A stretch of 64,000 bases of DNA. Origin: Labilibacter sediminis (GTDB taxonomy: Bacteria; Bacteroidota; Bacteroidia; Bacteroidales; Marinilabiliaceae). Positions 9,284 through 16,933 of this stretch are shown here, piece after piece. The position numbers and the translations under genes are program-made. Within the stretch, counting starts at the first letter, position 1; each line of letters starts with the position of its first letter. The DNA is taken from NCBI RefSeq assembly GCF_005877885.1, contig NZ_VCHY01000003.1:62001-126000 (forward strand). Reading direction: 5' to 3'. A model generated the notes under the pieces. The model had not been told where the DNA came from and did no database searches. It saw only the letters and a list, made by a program, of their open reading frames with translations.

Positions 9284-10237
9284 TTACTTACCCTCTTTAT
9301 TAGTTAAGTGAAAATCTATACCTAATCTCATTAATGCACTTTTGAATTTAAATCCTATAACCATTAACCACCTTGGCATCATAATGACTACCCTTTGCTT
9401 ATATGTTAAATTATTTCGGTTTATGCCAGATAATGCCAAATCGGCTTTAATAGTATCAAATGACAATACATACTTACTGAAACACGTATACCTAAAAAAA
9501 TCCAGAAACTTTTTTAAGTCAATATTCTTCGCTTCATATTCGCTATACTTGTCCCAATTAAATGTACTTTTCCCTTTAAAACTTGAATCTGAAATACGAT
9601 TAGAACCTGCAGCATTATACCTTAAAGTAACTTTGTTGGCATATACTAACGGCACTTTAAGAGCTAAACGTACATAAAAATCAATGTCTTCTTCATAATC
9701 GAGTTTTTCGTCGAAACAACCTATCTGATTAAAAATAGTTTTAGTAACACAGATTGAACAGATATGGACCAACCACTGGGTTCTGTTTATACAAAAAAAG
9801 TTGTTAATTAATCCATGCCAATTTGGTTCCCATTTTTCATATAGTATACTATTAAATTCTCTACCTAATTTTGAAAGAACTTTATATGATGATCCAAACC
9901 AATTTTCATTTGGATAAAGTTGTATCAATTCATTTAATGTACTTAGGTGATTATTACACCATAAATCATCTGCATCAAGAAAAGCGACATACTCACTTTT
10001 AGCATATTTCACCCCAAGATTCCTAGCTGCCGGTAATCCTCTATTTTTTATATGGTATAATTGTATCCTTTTATCACTAAATTCTTTAACAATTGAAGCA
10101 CTTGAATCTGTGCTTCCATCGTCGATTACAATTGCTTCAAAATTCATATGATCCTGATTCAACAAAGATTCTAATGTCTTCGCTATATCTTTTTCTTTAT
10201 TGTAAAGCGGAATTATAACTGAAAAAAAAAGCTCCAT
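9284..10237 (-). CDS. Glycosyltransferase family 2
   Basis: 317 residues, ATG at 10237. Typical GT-A/GT2 features: FSVIIPLYNKEKDIAKTLESLLNQ at the N-terminus, VIDDGSTDSS, ARNLGVKYAKSEYVAFLDADD with the DxD metal site, and DYEEDIDFYVRL as the C-terminal catalytic acidic motif. It ends 10 bp from the convergent flippase stop. It should add a sugar to the lipid-linked repeat unit; donor and acceptor are not readable. Confidence 0.85.
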   Translation of the reverse strand: MELFFSVIIPLYNKEKDIAKTLESLLNQDHMNFEAIVIDDGSTDSSASIVKEFSDKRIQLYHIKNRGLPAARNLGVKYAKSEYVAFLDADDLWCNNHLSTLNELIQLYPNENWFGSSYKVLSKLGREFNSILYEKWEPNWHGLINNFFCINRTQWLVHICSICVTKTIFNQIGCFDEKLDYEEDIDFYVRLALKVPLVYANKVTLRYNAAGSNRISDSSFKGKSTFNWDKYSEYEAKNIDLKKFLDFFRYTCFSKYVLSFDTIKADLALSGINRNNLTYKQRVVIMMPRWLMVIGFKFKSALMRLGIDFHLTNKEGK

Positions 10238-10412
10238 AATACCAATTCAAAAAATGTCCTCAAATATAGCAAATTTAACCCAGCTATACCTTCTGGCAAA
10301 AACAGAGCAAGTAGCTCTTGGGGTAGCAATTCTTTCAATTTATTTACTATTTCTATTTAACAGCAAAATAAACCATATTTTTTGGTAGACCCAACTTTTA
10401 CCACTGATCCAG

Positions 10413-11111
10413 CTAAACCTCCCCCTCATCTGCAAAACTATAATAACCGGCATCGGTAACAATGATATGATCCAAAACAGGAATATCCATAATACTACCT
10501 GCCTTTTTTAGTTTTTGGGTGATGGTTTTATCCTGGTTACTGGGCATTTTATTACCTGATGGATGATTATGACATAGAATTATTGATGATGCAAGTTGGT
10601 CGATAGCCAATTTCATAATCATTCGTGAATCAATCACTGTTCCCGCAATACCTCCCTGACTAATTCTTTGATGACCTATTACTTTATTGGCTCTGTTAAG
10701 CAGTATAATCCAAAATTCTTCATGCGGAAGATCCGCTAAAATAGGATGCATCATTTCATACACATCTCTACTTCCTGAGATTTTAGGTTTTTCAATTACT
10801 TCACTAATCTTTCTCCTTCTTCCGAGCTCCATTGCTGCTACAATAGTTATCGCTTTTGCTTCACCAATGCCCCTATAAGAGCGCATTAACTTTTCAATGG
10901 TAACCTTACCCAGCTCATTTAAGTTATTACTTGCATCACTTAAAATGCGCTTTGAAACATCTACAGCTGATTCATCGCGATTTCCCGATCCTATTAATAT
11001 GGCAATTAGTTCGGCATTAGAAAGACTGGAAATGCCTTTGGAAAGTAACTTCTCTCTTGGTCTGTCTTCAACAGCCCATTTCTTAATACTCAGTTTTTGG
11101 TAGGTCGTCAT
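10413..11111 (-). CDS. radC: RadC family protein (JAB/MPN domain)
   Basis: 232 residues, ATG at 11111. The N-terminal part has helix-hairpin-helix-like segments (SNAELIAILIGSG..., SYRGIGEAKA); the C-terminal JAB domain carries the metal motif HNHPSGNKMPSNQD, with upstream Glu in HEEFWIILL. Length matches the family. RadC was once linked to DNA repair, but its role is unsettled. It stands alone downstream of the rpsT/tRNA unit, separated by a terminator. Identification is firm, function is not. Confidence 0.93.
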   Translation of the reverse strand: MTTYQKLSIKKWAVEDRPREKLLSKGISSLSNAELIAILIGSGNRDESAVDVSKRILSDASNNLNELGKVTIEKLMRSYRGIGEAKAITIVAAMELGRRRKISEVIEKPKISGSRDVYEMMHPILADLPHEEFWIILLNRANKVIGHQRISQGGIAGTVIDSRMIMKLAIDQLASSIILCHNHPSGNKMPSNQDKTITQKLKKAGSIMDIPVLDHIIVTDAGYYSFADEGEV

Positions 11112-11171
11112 ACTTATCTAATTTCTGATTAAGATAAGAATTATCCTGTTTTCAACCTCACATATATGCAC

Positions 11172-11202
11172 AAAAAAACCTTCATGAAAAGTCATGAAAG
11201 TT
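11172..11202 (-). terminator. Intrinsic terminator of the tRNA-Glu/rpsT/tRNA-Glu unit
   Basis: An 11-bp stem (11077-type arms at 11192-11202 and 11177-11187, one G-U pair) with a 4-nt loop, followed on the minus strand by a run of T's (11172-11178 read in reverse). It lies just after the 3' end of tRNA-Glu at 11212. Confidence 0.8.
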
Positions 11203-11211
11203 CCTTTAAAG

Positions 11212-11283
11212 TACTCCGTAGGGGAATCGAACCCCTGTTACCAGGATGAAAACCTGGCGTCCTAACCCCTAGACGAACGGAGC
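11212..11283 (-). tRNA. tRNA-Glu(UUC), copy 1
   Basis: 72 nt without encoded CCA. Cloverleaf can be drawn: acceptor GCTCCGT/ACGGAGT (first pair G-U), D-arm with TAGGGGTTAGGAC, anticodon loop GTTTTCATC with UUC, and T-arm with GGTTCGATTCC. It lies 16 bp downstream of rpsT and is identical to the copy at 11591-11662. Confidence 0.95.
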
Positions 11284-11299
11284 ATCTTGAAACTATAAA

Positions 11300-11551
11300 T
11301 TATAGCTTATTGATGTGCTTAGCTAACTTAGATTTTAAGTTAGAAGCTTTATTTTTATGAATAATATTTCTTTTGGCTAATTTATCAAGCATAGCGGCTA
11401 CTTTAGGAAGCATTTCAACAGCTGCTTCTTTTTCACTAGCATTACGTAACTTTTTTACTGCATTACGAGCAGTTTTTGCGTAATACTTGTTGTGTACCCT
11501 TTTCTTTTCTGCTTGACGAATTCTTTTTAACGCCGACTTATGATTTGCCAT
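11300..11551 (-). CDS. rpsT: 30S ribosomal protein S20
   Basis: 83 residues, ATG at 11551. [22 protein letters not shown] is the classic S20 start, and the basic, helical composition ending in [17 protein letters not shown] fits. S20 binds 16S rRNA early in small-subunit assembly. The gene sits between two identical tRNA-Glu genes on the same strand, with a terminator after the second, suggesting one transcription unit. Confidence 0.98.
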   Translation of the reverse strand: MANHKSALKRIRQAEKKRVHNKYYAKTARNAVKKLRNASEKEAAVEMLPKVAAMLDKLAKRNIIHKNKASNLKSKLAKHINKL

Positions 11552-11590
11552 CTTTCTACCGTAAAATTATTTCACTCTATATCTTTAATG

Positions 11591-11662
11591 TACTCCGTAG
11601 GGGAATCGAACCCCTGTTACCAGGATGAAAACCTGGCGTCCTAACCCCTAGACGAACGGAGC
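11591..11662 (-). tRNA. tRNA-Glu(UUC), copy 2
   Basis: Identical over all 72 nt to the copy at 11212-11283, but with different flanking sequence beyond a few bases. It precedes rpsT by 39 bp on the same strand. Confidence 0.95.
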
Positions 11663-11858
11663 ATTTAAGCACTTGCTGAACACGTTCCTTCTCAAATGCG
11701 GATGCAAAGATATATCAAAAATGATACACACCAAATATTTTTTCAAAAAAAATTAAAATAAAATTCTACACCCCTAAAAACCATAGTTTTACAATTTAAA
11801 ATAAATTTGGTGCCCTCTTTGTCCTTTGAACAATTTCTGAAAATAGTGGTCTTTATAA

Positions 11859-11889
11859 TTGACCATGAAGGTAAACTTTTTTAATTTTG
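11859..11889 (+). promoter_or_regulatory. metK promoter (Bacteroidota type)
   Basis: TTG at 11859-11861, a 20-bp spacer, then TAATTTTG at 11882-11889. This is a near-exact match to the -33/-7 consensus (TTG, ~20, TAnnTTTG). Transcription should start near 11895, just ahead of the riboswitch. Confidence 0.75.
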
Positions 11890-11902
11890 CCGTTCATTTT
11901 AA

Positions 11903-11983
11903 AGGATAGTGGATGGATTTGACTGATTGCAACCACTCTAAAAAAGTGCTAAAACGCAAAACTACTTTTCTTTTAGCTATCCT
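11903..11983 (+). promoter_or_regulatory. SAM-II riboswitch in the metK leader
   Basis: P1 forms between AGTGG (11908-11912) and CCACT (11933-11937). The enclosed GGATTTGACTGATTGCAA and the 3' part AAAAAAGTGCTAAAA (11940-11954) match the conserved SAM-II core (GATTT...ATTGCAA...GCTAAAA). SAM-II is known from Alphaproteobacteria and Bacteroidota upstream of methionine/SAM genes. An outer pairing AGGATAG (11903-11909) with CTATCCT (11977-11983) encloses the aptamer and shares two bases with P1, so it could compete with ligand-bound folding. The metK ATG is at 12027, ~70 nt after the core. Confidence 0.82.
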
Positions 11984-12026
11984 CTTGTTTTAAAATAATA
12001 CGATATTAATTTAATATTTAATTGTA

Positions 12027-13277
12027 ATGGGATATTTATTTACATCCGAATCTGTCTCAGAAGGACATCCGGATAAAGTGGCAGACCAAATTTCAGATGC
12101 ATTATTAGACGAATTTCTACGCCAGGATCAGGAATCAAAAGTTGCTGCTGAAACATTAGTAACAACCGGATTGGTTGTATTAAGTGGTGAGGTAAAAACC
12201 AATGGCTATGTTCCGGTTCAGAAAATTGCCCGTAAAGTGATTGACAGAATTGGTTATACCAAATCAGAATACATGTTCGATTCTGGTTCTTGTGGTGTAA
12301 TCTCTGCTATTCACGAACAAAGTGAAGATATCAACCGTGGTGTTGAAAGAGCCGATGAAGAAAACCAGGGTGCTGGTGACCAGGGAATGATGTTTGGTTA
12401 TGCTTGTACTGAAACGGAAGACTACATGCCTTCCCCATTACATCTATCTCACGTATTACTTATTGAGCTTGCTGCTATCCGTCGGGAAAATAAAGAGATG
12501 ACTTACTTACGTCCTGATTCTAAGTCACAGGTAACAATGGAATACGACGACAACAACAAGCCTGTTCGTGTACACACCATTGTTATATCTACTCAGCACG
12601 ATGAGTTTGATGAAGAAACAGCCATGCTTGAGAAGATTAAAAAAGATGTTCAGGAAATTTTAATTCCAAGAGTTAAAAGCAAATTAGGAGAAGCTGAAGC
12701 ACCACTGATTGATGATAATTATATATTACACGTAAATCCAACCGGAAAATTTGTAATTGGAGGTCCTCATGGCGATACAGGATTAACTGGTCGTAAAATT
12801 ATTGTTGATACATATGGTGGTAAAGGAGCACATGGTGGAGGTGCTTTTTCTGGTAAAGACAGCTCTAAAGTAGACCGTTCTGCTGCCTATGCAGCAAGAC
12901 ATATTGCTAAAAACATGGTTGCTGCTGGTGTTGCTGAGGAAGTATTAGTGCAGGTAGCATATGCAATTGGTGTTGCAGAGCCCGTTGGTTTGTTTATTAA
13001 CACCTACGGATCAGCAAACACTAAATTATCTGACGGAGAAATAGCTGAAAAAATCTCAGCCATATTTGACCTTCGACCTGCTGCTATTGTTAAGCGTTTT
13101 GGTCTTAAAAACCCAATTTTTGAACCAACAGCCGCATATGGGCATGTAGGTAGAAAACCTTACAGCCAAAAAGTAATCATTAAGCAAAACGGACAAGAAG
13201 TTGAAAAAGAAGTAGAGTTTTTTACATGGGAAAAACTTGACTATGTTGATCAGATTAAATCTGCATTTGAACTTTAA
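12027..13277 (+). CDS. metK: S-adenosylmethionine synthetase
   Basis: 416 residues; ATG at 12027. Makes SAM from methionine and ATP in the cytosol. Visible signatures: N-terminal [21 protein letters not shown] (ATP/methionine binding), [12 protein letters not shown], and the glycine-rich [22 protein letters not shown]. Length is normal for the Bacteroidota form. It is preceded by a SAM-II riboswitch, which gives product feedback, and followed by an intrinsic terminator, so it is monocistronic. Confidence 0.98.
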   Translation: MGYLFTSESVSEGHPDKVADQISDALLDEFLRQDQESKVAAETLVTTGLVVLSGEVKTNGYVPVQKIARKVIDRIGYTKSEYMFDSGSCGVISAIHEQSEDINRGVERADEENQGAGDQGMMFGYACTETEDYMPSPLHLSHVLLIELAAIRRENKEMTYLRPDSKSQVTMEYDDNNKPVRVHTIVISTQHDEFDEETAMLEKIKKDVQEILIPRVKSKLGEAEAPLIDDNYILHVNPTGKFVIGGPHGDTGLTGRKIIVDTYGGKGAHGGGAFSGKDSSKVDRSAAYAARHIAKNMVAAGVAEEVLVQVAYAIGVAEPVGLFINTYGSANTKLSDGEIAEKISAIFDLRPAAIVKRFGLKNPIFEPTAAYGHVGRKPYSQKVIIKQNGQEVEKEVEFFTWEKLDYVDQIKSAFEL

Positions 13278-13299
13278 GATCTAATTATAGAATAAATAC

Positions 13300-13337
13300 A
13301 AAGGCCATTCAAAATAAATTTGGGTGGCCTTTCTTAT
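13300..13337 (+). terminator. metK terminator
   Basis: AAAGGCCA (13300-13307) pairs with TGGCCTTT (13325-13332), followed by T-rich sequence. It starts 23 bp after the metK stop. Confidence 0.75.
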
Positions 13338-13351
13338 TTATACAAGACCCC

Positions 13352-13392
13352 TAAAAAAAGAAAAGCTACGATTCGTTAATCCATAGCTTTTC
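13352..13392 (-). terminator. Orphan minus-strand terminator
   Basis: GAAAAGCTA (13360-13368) pairs with TAGCTTTTC (13384-13392); read on the minus strand it is followed by a T run (complement of 13353-13359). No minus-strand gene lies upstream of it until tRNA-Asn, which has its own terminator, so an unrecognised minus-strand transcript may end here. Confidence 0.5.
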
Positions 13393-13748
13393 GGGTTAAT
13401 TTGGAAAACAACTAATTATAATGGAAAATTAGTGTCATACTATAACGCTTATTTAAGTATATAATTATTAAACTTCACATTAAATCACGAAACTAACCAA
13501 TATTAGTTCTCTCTATTTCCCAGTCAATTATATACATTAATAAAAGCAACCTGAATATACAACGTAATAATTCAATTGTCAATATAGAAATTATTAAAAA
13601 CGAATCATTTTCCACTAAAGGTTATTGGGTTTATAAAAAGCGTCAATTCGTATTATATATGACACTATAATGATGGTATCTAAGAGTAAGAATACAGACA
13701 ATTAACACGCTTTAACTTTTTTTCATATCAGTTCACTAAAGAATGTCA

Positions 13749-13846
13749 TACATTTGCAATGTAGATTTTTTTTCATAGATTTAGATTTGGTTAACAAAGC
13801 TGATTTTAAGGGTAAAGGATAGATGTTTCCATCTATCCTTTTTTTT
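13749..13846 (+). ncRNA. Candidate small RNA with promoter box and strong terminator
   Basis: TACATTTG at 13749-13756 matches the -7 consensus, although no clear -33 TTG is at the right distance. About 60 bp later a perfect 12-bp stem (AAAGGATAGATG 13814-13825 with CATCTATCCTTT 13830-13841, loop TTTC) is followed by T's to ~13846. No ORF lies between, so an ~85-nt transcript is predicted. No known RNA family is recognised. Confidence 0.4.
13814..13846 (+). terminator. Strong intrinsic terminator in gene-free region
   Basis: Perfect 12-bp stem with a 4-nt TTTC loop and an 8-9 T tail. It is ~540 bp after metK, which already has a terminator, so it belongs to something else. Confidence 0.85.
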
Positions 13847-14063
13847 ATGCTCTTTTTTCTCCTCGAAAAAAATCACCTAAACAAACAAGGAAACGAAATT
13901 TCATTATTCAAAATCCCTTTCCTGTTCATTAAAAAATCACCACAATAACATATCTGAACAAATTACTACCTAATCATAAATGTGCATTATCTATCTACCA
14001 ACAATAAAGAACAACTATTTTAAAACGCTTTTACAATATTAACGTAGAAGACAACAGGTAAAG

Positions 14064-14101
14064 ATTAGAGTTCAACCAGGAAATTAGAGTTCAACTAGGA
14101 A
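14064..14101. repeat. Two-copy 19-bp tandem repeat
   Basis: ATTAGAGTTCAACCAGGAA (14064-14082) is followed directly by the same 19 bp with one C-to-T change (14083-14101). It lies in non-coding sequence upstream of tRNA-Asn's terminator. Function unknown. Confidence 0.7.
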
Positions 14102-14228
14102 AGTAATATTACAGCTGTAGACAAGGTATAAGTGATGAGTCAGATTATAGGCCTGTTCTATCTCAGGATACAGATTGAACAGAATGTTTTAATATTAAAA
14201 TTAATATCAAAACGGAACAATAAGGCAC

Positions 14229-14263
14229 AAAAAAAGAGACTCAAAATAAATTGAATCTCTTTT
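14229..14263 (-). terminator. tRNA-Asn terminator
   Basis: GAATCTCTTTT arm (14253-14263) pairs with AAAAGAGACTC (14232-14242) with one G-U; minus-strand reading ends in seven T's. It begins 9 bp past the tRNA-Asn 3' end. Confidence 0.8.
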
Positions 14264-14271
14264 CTTATCTG

Positions 14272-14345
14272 CTCCCCCTCTAGGACTTGAACCTAGGACC
14301 CCCTGATTAACAGTCAGGTGCTCTAACCAGCTGAGCTAAGGAGGA
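14272..14345 (-). tRNA. tRNA-Asn(GUU)
   Basis: 74 nt without CCA. Acceptor TCCTCCT/AGGGGGA (one U-G pair), D-stem GCTC/GAGC, anticodon stem CCTGA/TCAGG with loop CTGTTAA (GUU), T-stem CTAGG/CCTAG with loop TTCAAGT, discriminator G. Confidence 0.95.
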
Positions 14346-14436
14346 GTATTAATGTCATTTGATCAATTACTGCCGTTTCAGTAACTGTTTTTCTCAAATG
14401 CGGAGCAAAAGTAAGAGGATTATTGAAAATATGCAA

Positions 14437-14444
14437 TATCTTTG
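14437..14444 (+). promoter_or_regulatory. Candidate -7 box for the PfkB kinase
   Basis: TATCTTTG matches TAnnTTTG and lies 47 bp before the ATG at 14492. No -33 TTG is at the expected spacing. Confidence 0.4.
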
Positions 14445-14491
14445 CAAAAAAAATAACAAAAAAATTTACTTGATTTTATAAGCCATTGATT

Positions 14492-15472
14492 ATGAGCAAA
14501 GTTTTAGGAATGGGAAATGCACTTGTTGATATACTAACAAGGATGGATGATGATAAATTATTGGAAAAACTCAATTTTCCGAAAGGAAGTATGCAATTAG
14601 TAGATGCCAAAACATCAGCCAAAGTTTTAGATGAAATTTTGCATTTAGAAAAAGAACAGGCTTCAGGTGGTTCTGCTGCCAACACAATTCATGGTTTAAG
14701 TTGCCTTGGTGTACCAACCGGATTTTTTGGTAAAGTTGGAAAAGATAATTTGGGTAACTTTTTCAAGAAAGACATGAGCGAGAATAATATTGAGCCAAAA
14801 TTATTGGAAAGCAGCAACGATTCCGGTAAAGCAATTTCATTAATCAGCCCCGATTCTGAAAGAACTTTTGCTACATACCTGGGAGCTGCAGTTGAGCTTT
14901 CTCCGGATGATATCATGGAAGATTTATTTCATGGATATACGCACTTTCATATTGAAGGATACCTGGTGTACAACCAACCTTTAATAGAAAAGGCTTTAAA
15001 ATGCGCAAAAGAGGCCAAATTAATCGTTTCTCTGGACCTGGCTAGCTTTAATGTAGTAGAAGACAACCATGCCTTTTTAAAAGATATGGTGGCCAAATAC
15101 GTGGATATTTTATTCGCTAATGAGGAAGAAGCCAAAGCATTTACCAACAAAGAGCACAAAGATGCACTTAATGCTATGGCAGAGGATTGTAATATAGCTG
15201 TTTTAAAACTAGGTAAAGAAGGTTCATTAATCAAACACTTTGAAACTACTTTTGAAGTAGGTGTGATACCTGCTAACAGCATTGATACTACAGGTGCCGG
15301 AGATTTATATGCTGCAGGCTTTTTGTACGGATTGGTAAACTTTATGTCGCTTGACAAGTGTGGAGAAATTGGAGCACTACTTTCCGGCAACGTAATTGAA
15401 GTTGTTGGTCCGAAAATGAATGCAGACAGATGGAAAAATATACATACTAAGCTTGAAGAGCTTAAAAACTAA
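14492..15472 (+). CDS. PfkB-family carbohydrate kinase, probable adenosine kinase
   Basis: 326 residues from ATG at 14492 (MSKVLGMGNALVDIL); a TTG two codons upstream is less likely. PfkB signatures: GGSAANTIHGLSCLG near residue 55 and, at the C-terminal end, DTTGAGDLYAAGFLYG with the catalytic Asp. Members of this subgroup in Bacteroidota are usually called adenosine kinase (adenosine + ATP to AMP), but ribokinase-like specificity is not excluded. It stands alone between tRNA-Asn and a convergent NDH-2 gene, with a shared bidirectional terminator. Confidence 0.85.
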   Translation: MSKVLGMGNALVDILTRMDDDKLLEKLNFPKGSMQLVDAKTSAKVLDEILHLEKEQASGGSAANTIHGLSCLGVPTGFFGKVGKDNLGNFFKKDMSENNIEPKLLESSNDSGKAISLISPDSERTFATYLGAAVELSPDDIMEDLFHGYTHFHIEGYLVYNQPLIEKALKCAKEAKLIVSLDLASFNVVEDNHAFLKDMVAKYVDILFANEEEAKAFTNKEHKDALNAMAEDCNIAVLKLGKEGSLIKHFETTFEVGVIPANSIDTTGAGDLYAAGFLYGLVNFMSLDKCGEIGALLSGNVIEVVGPKMNADRWKNIHTKLEELKN

Positions 15473-15481
15473 TTAAACAGA

Positions 15482-15523
15482 ATCATCCAGTATCAACATA
15501 TAGGTGATACTGGATGATGTTTA
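15482..15523. terminator. Bidirectional terminator between kinase and ndh
   Basis: A perfect 14-bp stem, ATCATCCAGTATCA (15482-15495) with TGATACTGGATGAT (15505-15518), then GTTTATTTATTT. It lies between two convergent genes. Confidence 0.8.
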
Positions 15524-15524
15524 T

Positions 15525-16793
15525 TTATTTCTTAAATGGCCTGATTAAAACACGCAAAGAGTGATCGCGTGAGAAATAGCCTTGAGCCCAGTTAATAAAG
15601 ATAAAAAGCCTGTTTTTAACTCCTACAATGGCCATAAGGTGAACCACCAACCATAAGAACCAGGCAATCACACCTGAGAATTTTAATTTAGGTAAATCAA
15701 CCACAGCCATATTTCGACCTATGGTTGCCATGGAACCTTTATCGTGATACTCATATGGTTTTGTAGTGTTCTGAATAAAATTTTTAGCTAACAAAACGGC
15801 TTGCTGAATAGCTACCTGAGCTACCTGCGGATGACCATTAGGCCACTTTTCTGTATTCATTGAACAGATGTCTCCAATGGCATAAACATCTTTTAATCCT
15901 TCGATCTGGTTATTTCTATCTACAACTAACCTGTTACCTCGTGTATAAAATTCTTTATCAATTCCATTAATTTGCTTACCTCCTACTCCTGCTGTCCATA
16001 CAAAGTTTTGCACTTTAAACACAGTACCATCTTCTAAGGTCATGTTTTCTCCGTCATAATCCTTAATCATGGTATTTAAATGCACCTCAACCCCCAGCTT
16101 TGTTAAAAACTTATAGGCATCATCACTGGCCTTATGGCTCATTACATGTAATAAGCGCGGTGCAGCTTCATACAGGCGAATTTTCATACGGCTAAAATCC
16201 AACTCCGGATAATCCTTGGGTAATACATAGTTTTTAAGCTCGGCAATAGCACCCGAAAGCTCCACTCCTGTAGGTCCTCCTCCTACTACAACAACTGAAA
16301 GCTGCTTAGCCTGCTCCTTTTTATCATCAGTTAAAATGGCATTTTCAAAGCTTTCTAAAATTCTGTTTCTAAGATTAATCGCCTCAGCCGTCGATTTCAT
16401 GGAAATACTATGTTCTTCAATATTTTTATTGCCAAAGTAATTGGTATTAACTCCTGTAGCAATAACCAATTTATCATAGCTAAGCTCTCCTGCCTTAGTG
16501 ACCACAATTTTCTCTTTGGCTTTAACCTCGAGCAACTCTGTATTTCTAAAATGAAGATTTGAATGCTCATGAAACACCTTTCTTATTGGGAAAGAAATAT
16601 TACTTGGCTCTAGTCCTGATGTAGCTACCTGGTAAAACAATGGTTGAAACTGATGAAAATTTCGTTTATCAATCATCACAACCTGAAACGGCGACTTGGC
16701 AAGTTTTCGTGCAAGTTTTAATCCTGCAAAGCCGGCTCCGATTATTACAATTCTCTTTTTACCATTATCGGGTAAATTAAAGCTGTTTTCCAT
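15525..16793 (-). CDS. ndh: Type II NADH:quinone oxidoreductase (NDH-2)
   Basis: 422 residues from ATG at 16793 (MENSFNLPDNG); a TTG ten codons upstream is the alternative. Two Rossmann motifs are visible: RIVIIGAGFAGLKLA (FAD) and VVVVGGGPTGVELSGAIAEL (NADH), plus DVYAIGDICS for FAD and AQVAIQQA near the quinone site. A hydrophobic C-terminal segment (VIAWFLWLVVHLMAIVGV) fits membrane attachment. NDH-2 passes electrons from NADH to quinone without pumping protons. It suggests an active respiratory chain. Confidence is high. Confidence 0.92.
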   Translation of the reverse strand: MENSFNLPDNGKKRIVIIGAGFAGLKLARKLAKSPFQVVMIDKRNFHQFQPLFYQVATSGLEPSNISFPIRKVFHEHSNLHFRNTELLEVKAKEKIVVTKAGELSYDKLVIATGVNTNYFGNKNIEEHSISMKSTAEAINLRNRILESFENAILTDDKKEQAKQLSVVVVGGGPTGVELSGAIAELKNYVLPKDYPELDFSRMKIRLYEAAPRLLHVMSHKASDDAYKFLTKLGVEVHLNTMIKDYDGENMTLEDGTVFKVQNFVWTAGVGGKQINGIDKEFYTRGNRLVVDRNNQIEGLKDVYAIGDICSMNTEKWPNGHPQVAQVAIQQAVLLAKNFIQNTTKPYEYHDKGSMATIGRNMAVVDLPKLKFSGVIAWFLWLVVHLMAIVGVKNRLFIFINWAQGYFSRDHSLRVLIRPFKK

Positions 16794-16933
16794 TTTGTCG
16801 AGTAATTTTTGTCGTTTGTTCAATGTCTAAAACCAATTAACCCGGCATTAAAGAAATTGTTCGTTAATTAAAGTTAACGTGTAAAAATTTATAAAACTCC
16901 AGCTCTAAAGCACCACCTTAAAACCTTTAAGAC

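Larger units (their letters stand above)
13278..14271. other. ~1 kb gene-free region between metK and tRNA-Asn
   Basis: No convincing ORF was found. It holds the metK terminator, an orphan minus-strand terminator, a possible small RNA (13757-13846), a 19-bp tandem repeat and the tRNA-Asn terminator; the rest is AT-rich with no recognisable structure. Confidence 0.7.

Noticed and set aside
1-10237. Recently acquired genomic island
   Set aside because: The locus is AT-rich and typical of variable surface glycans, but no integrase, tRNA junction or direct repeat marks its ends inside the window.
14064-14101. Attachment site or CRISPR remnant
   Set aside because: Only two direct copies without spacers, and no integrase or cas gene in the window.
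14947-15390. Antisense ORF of 147 codons in the PfkB kinase gene
   Set aside because: It is a shadow of a strongly supported gene and shows no recognisable protein.
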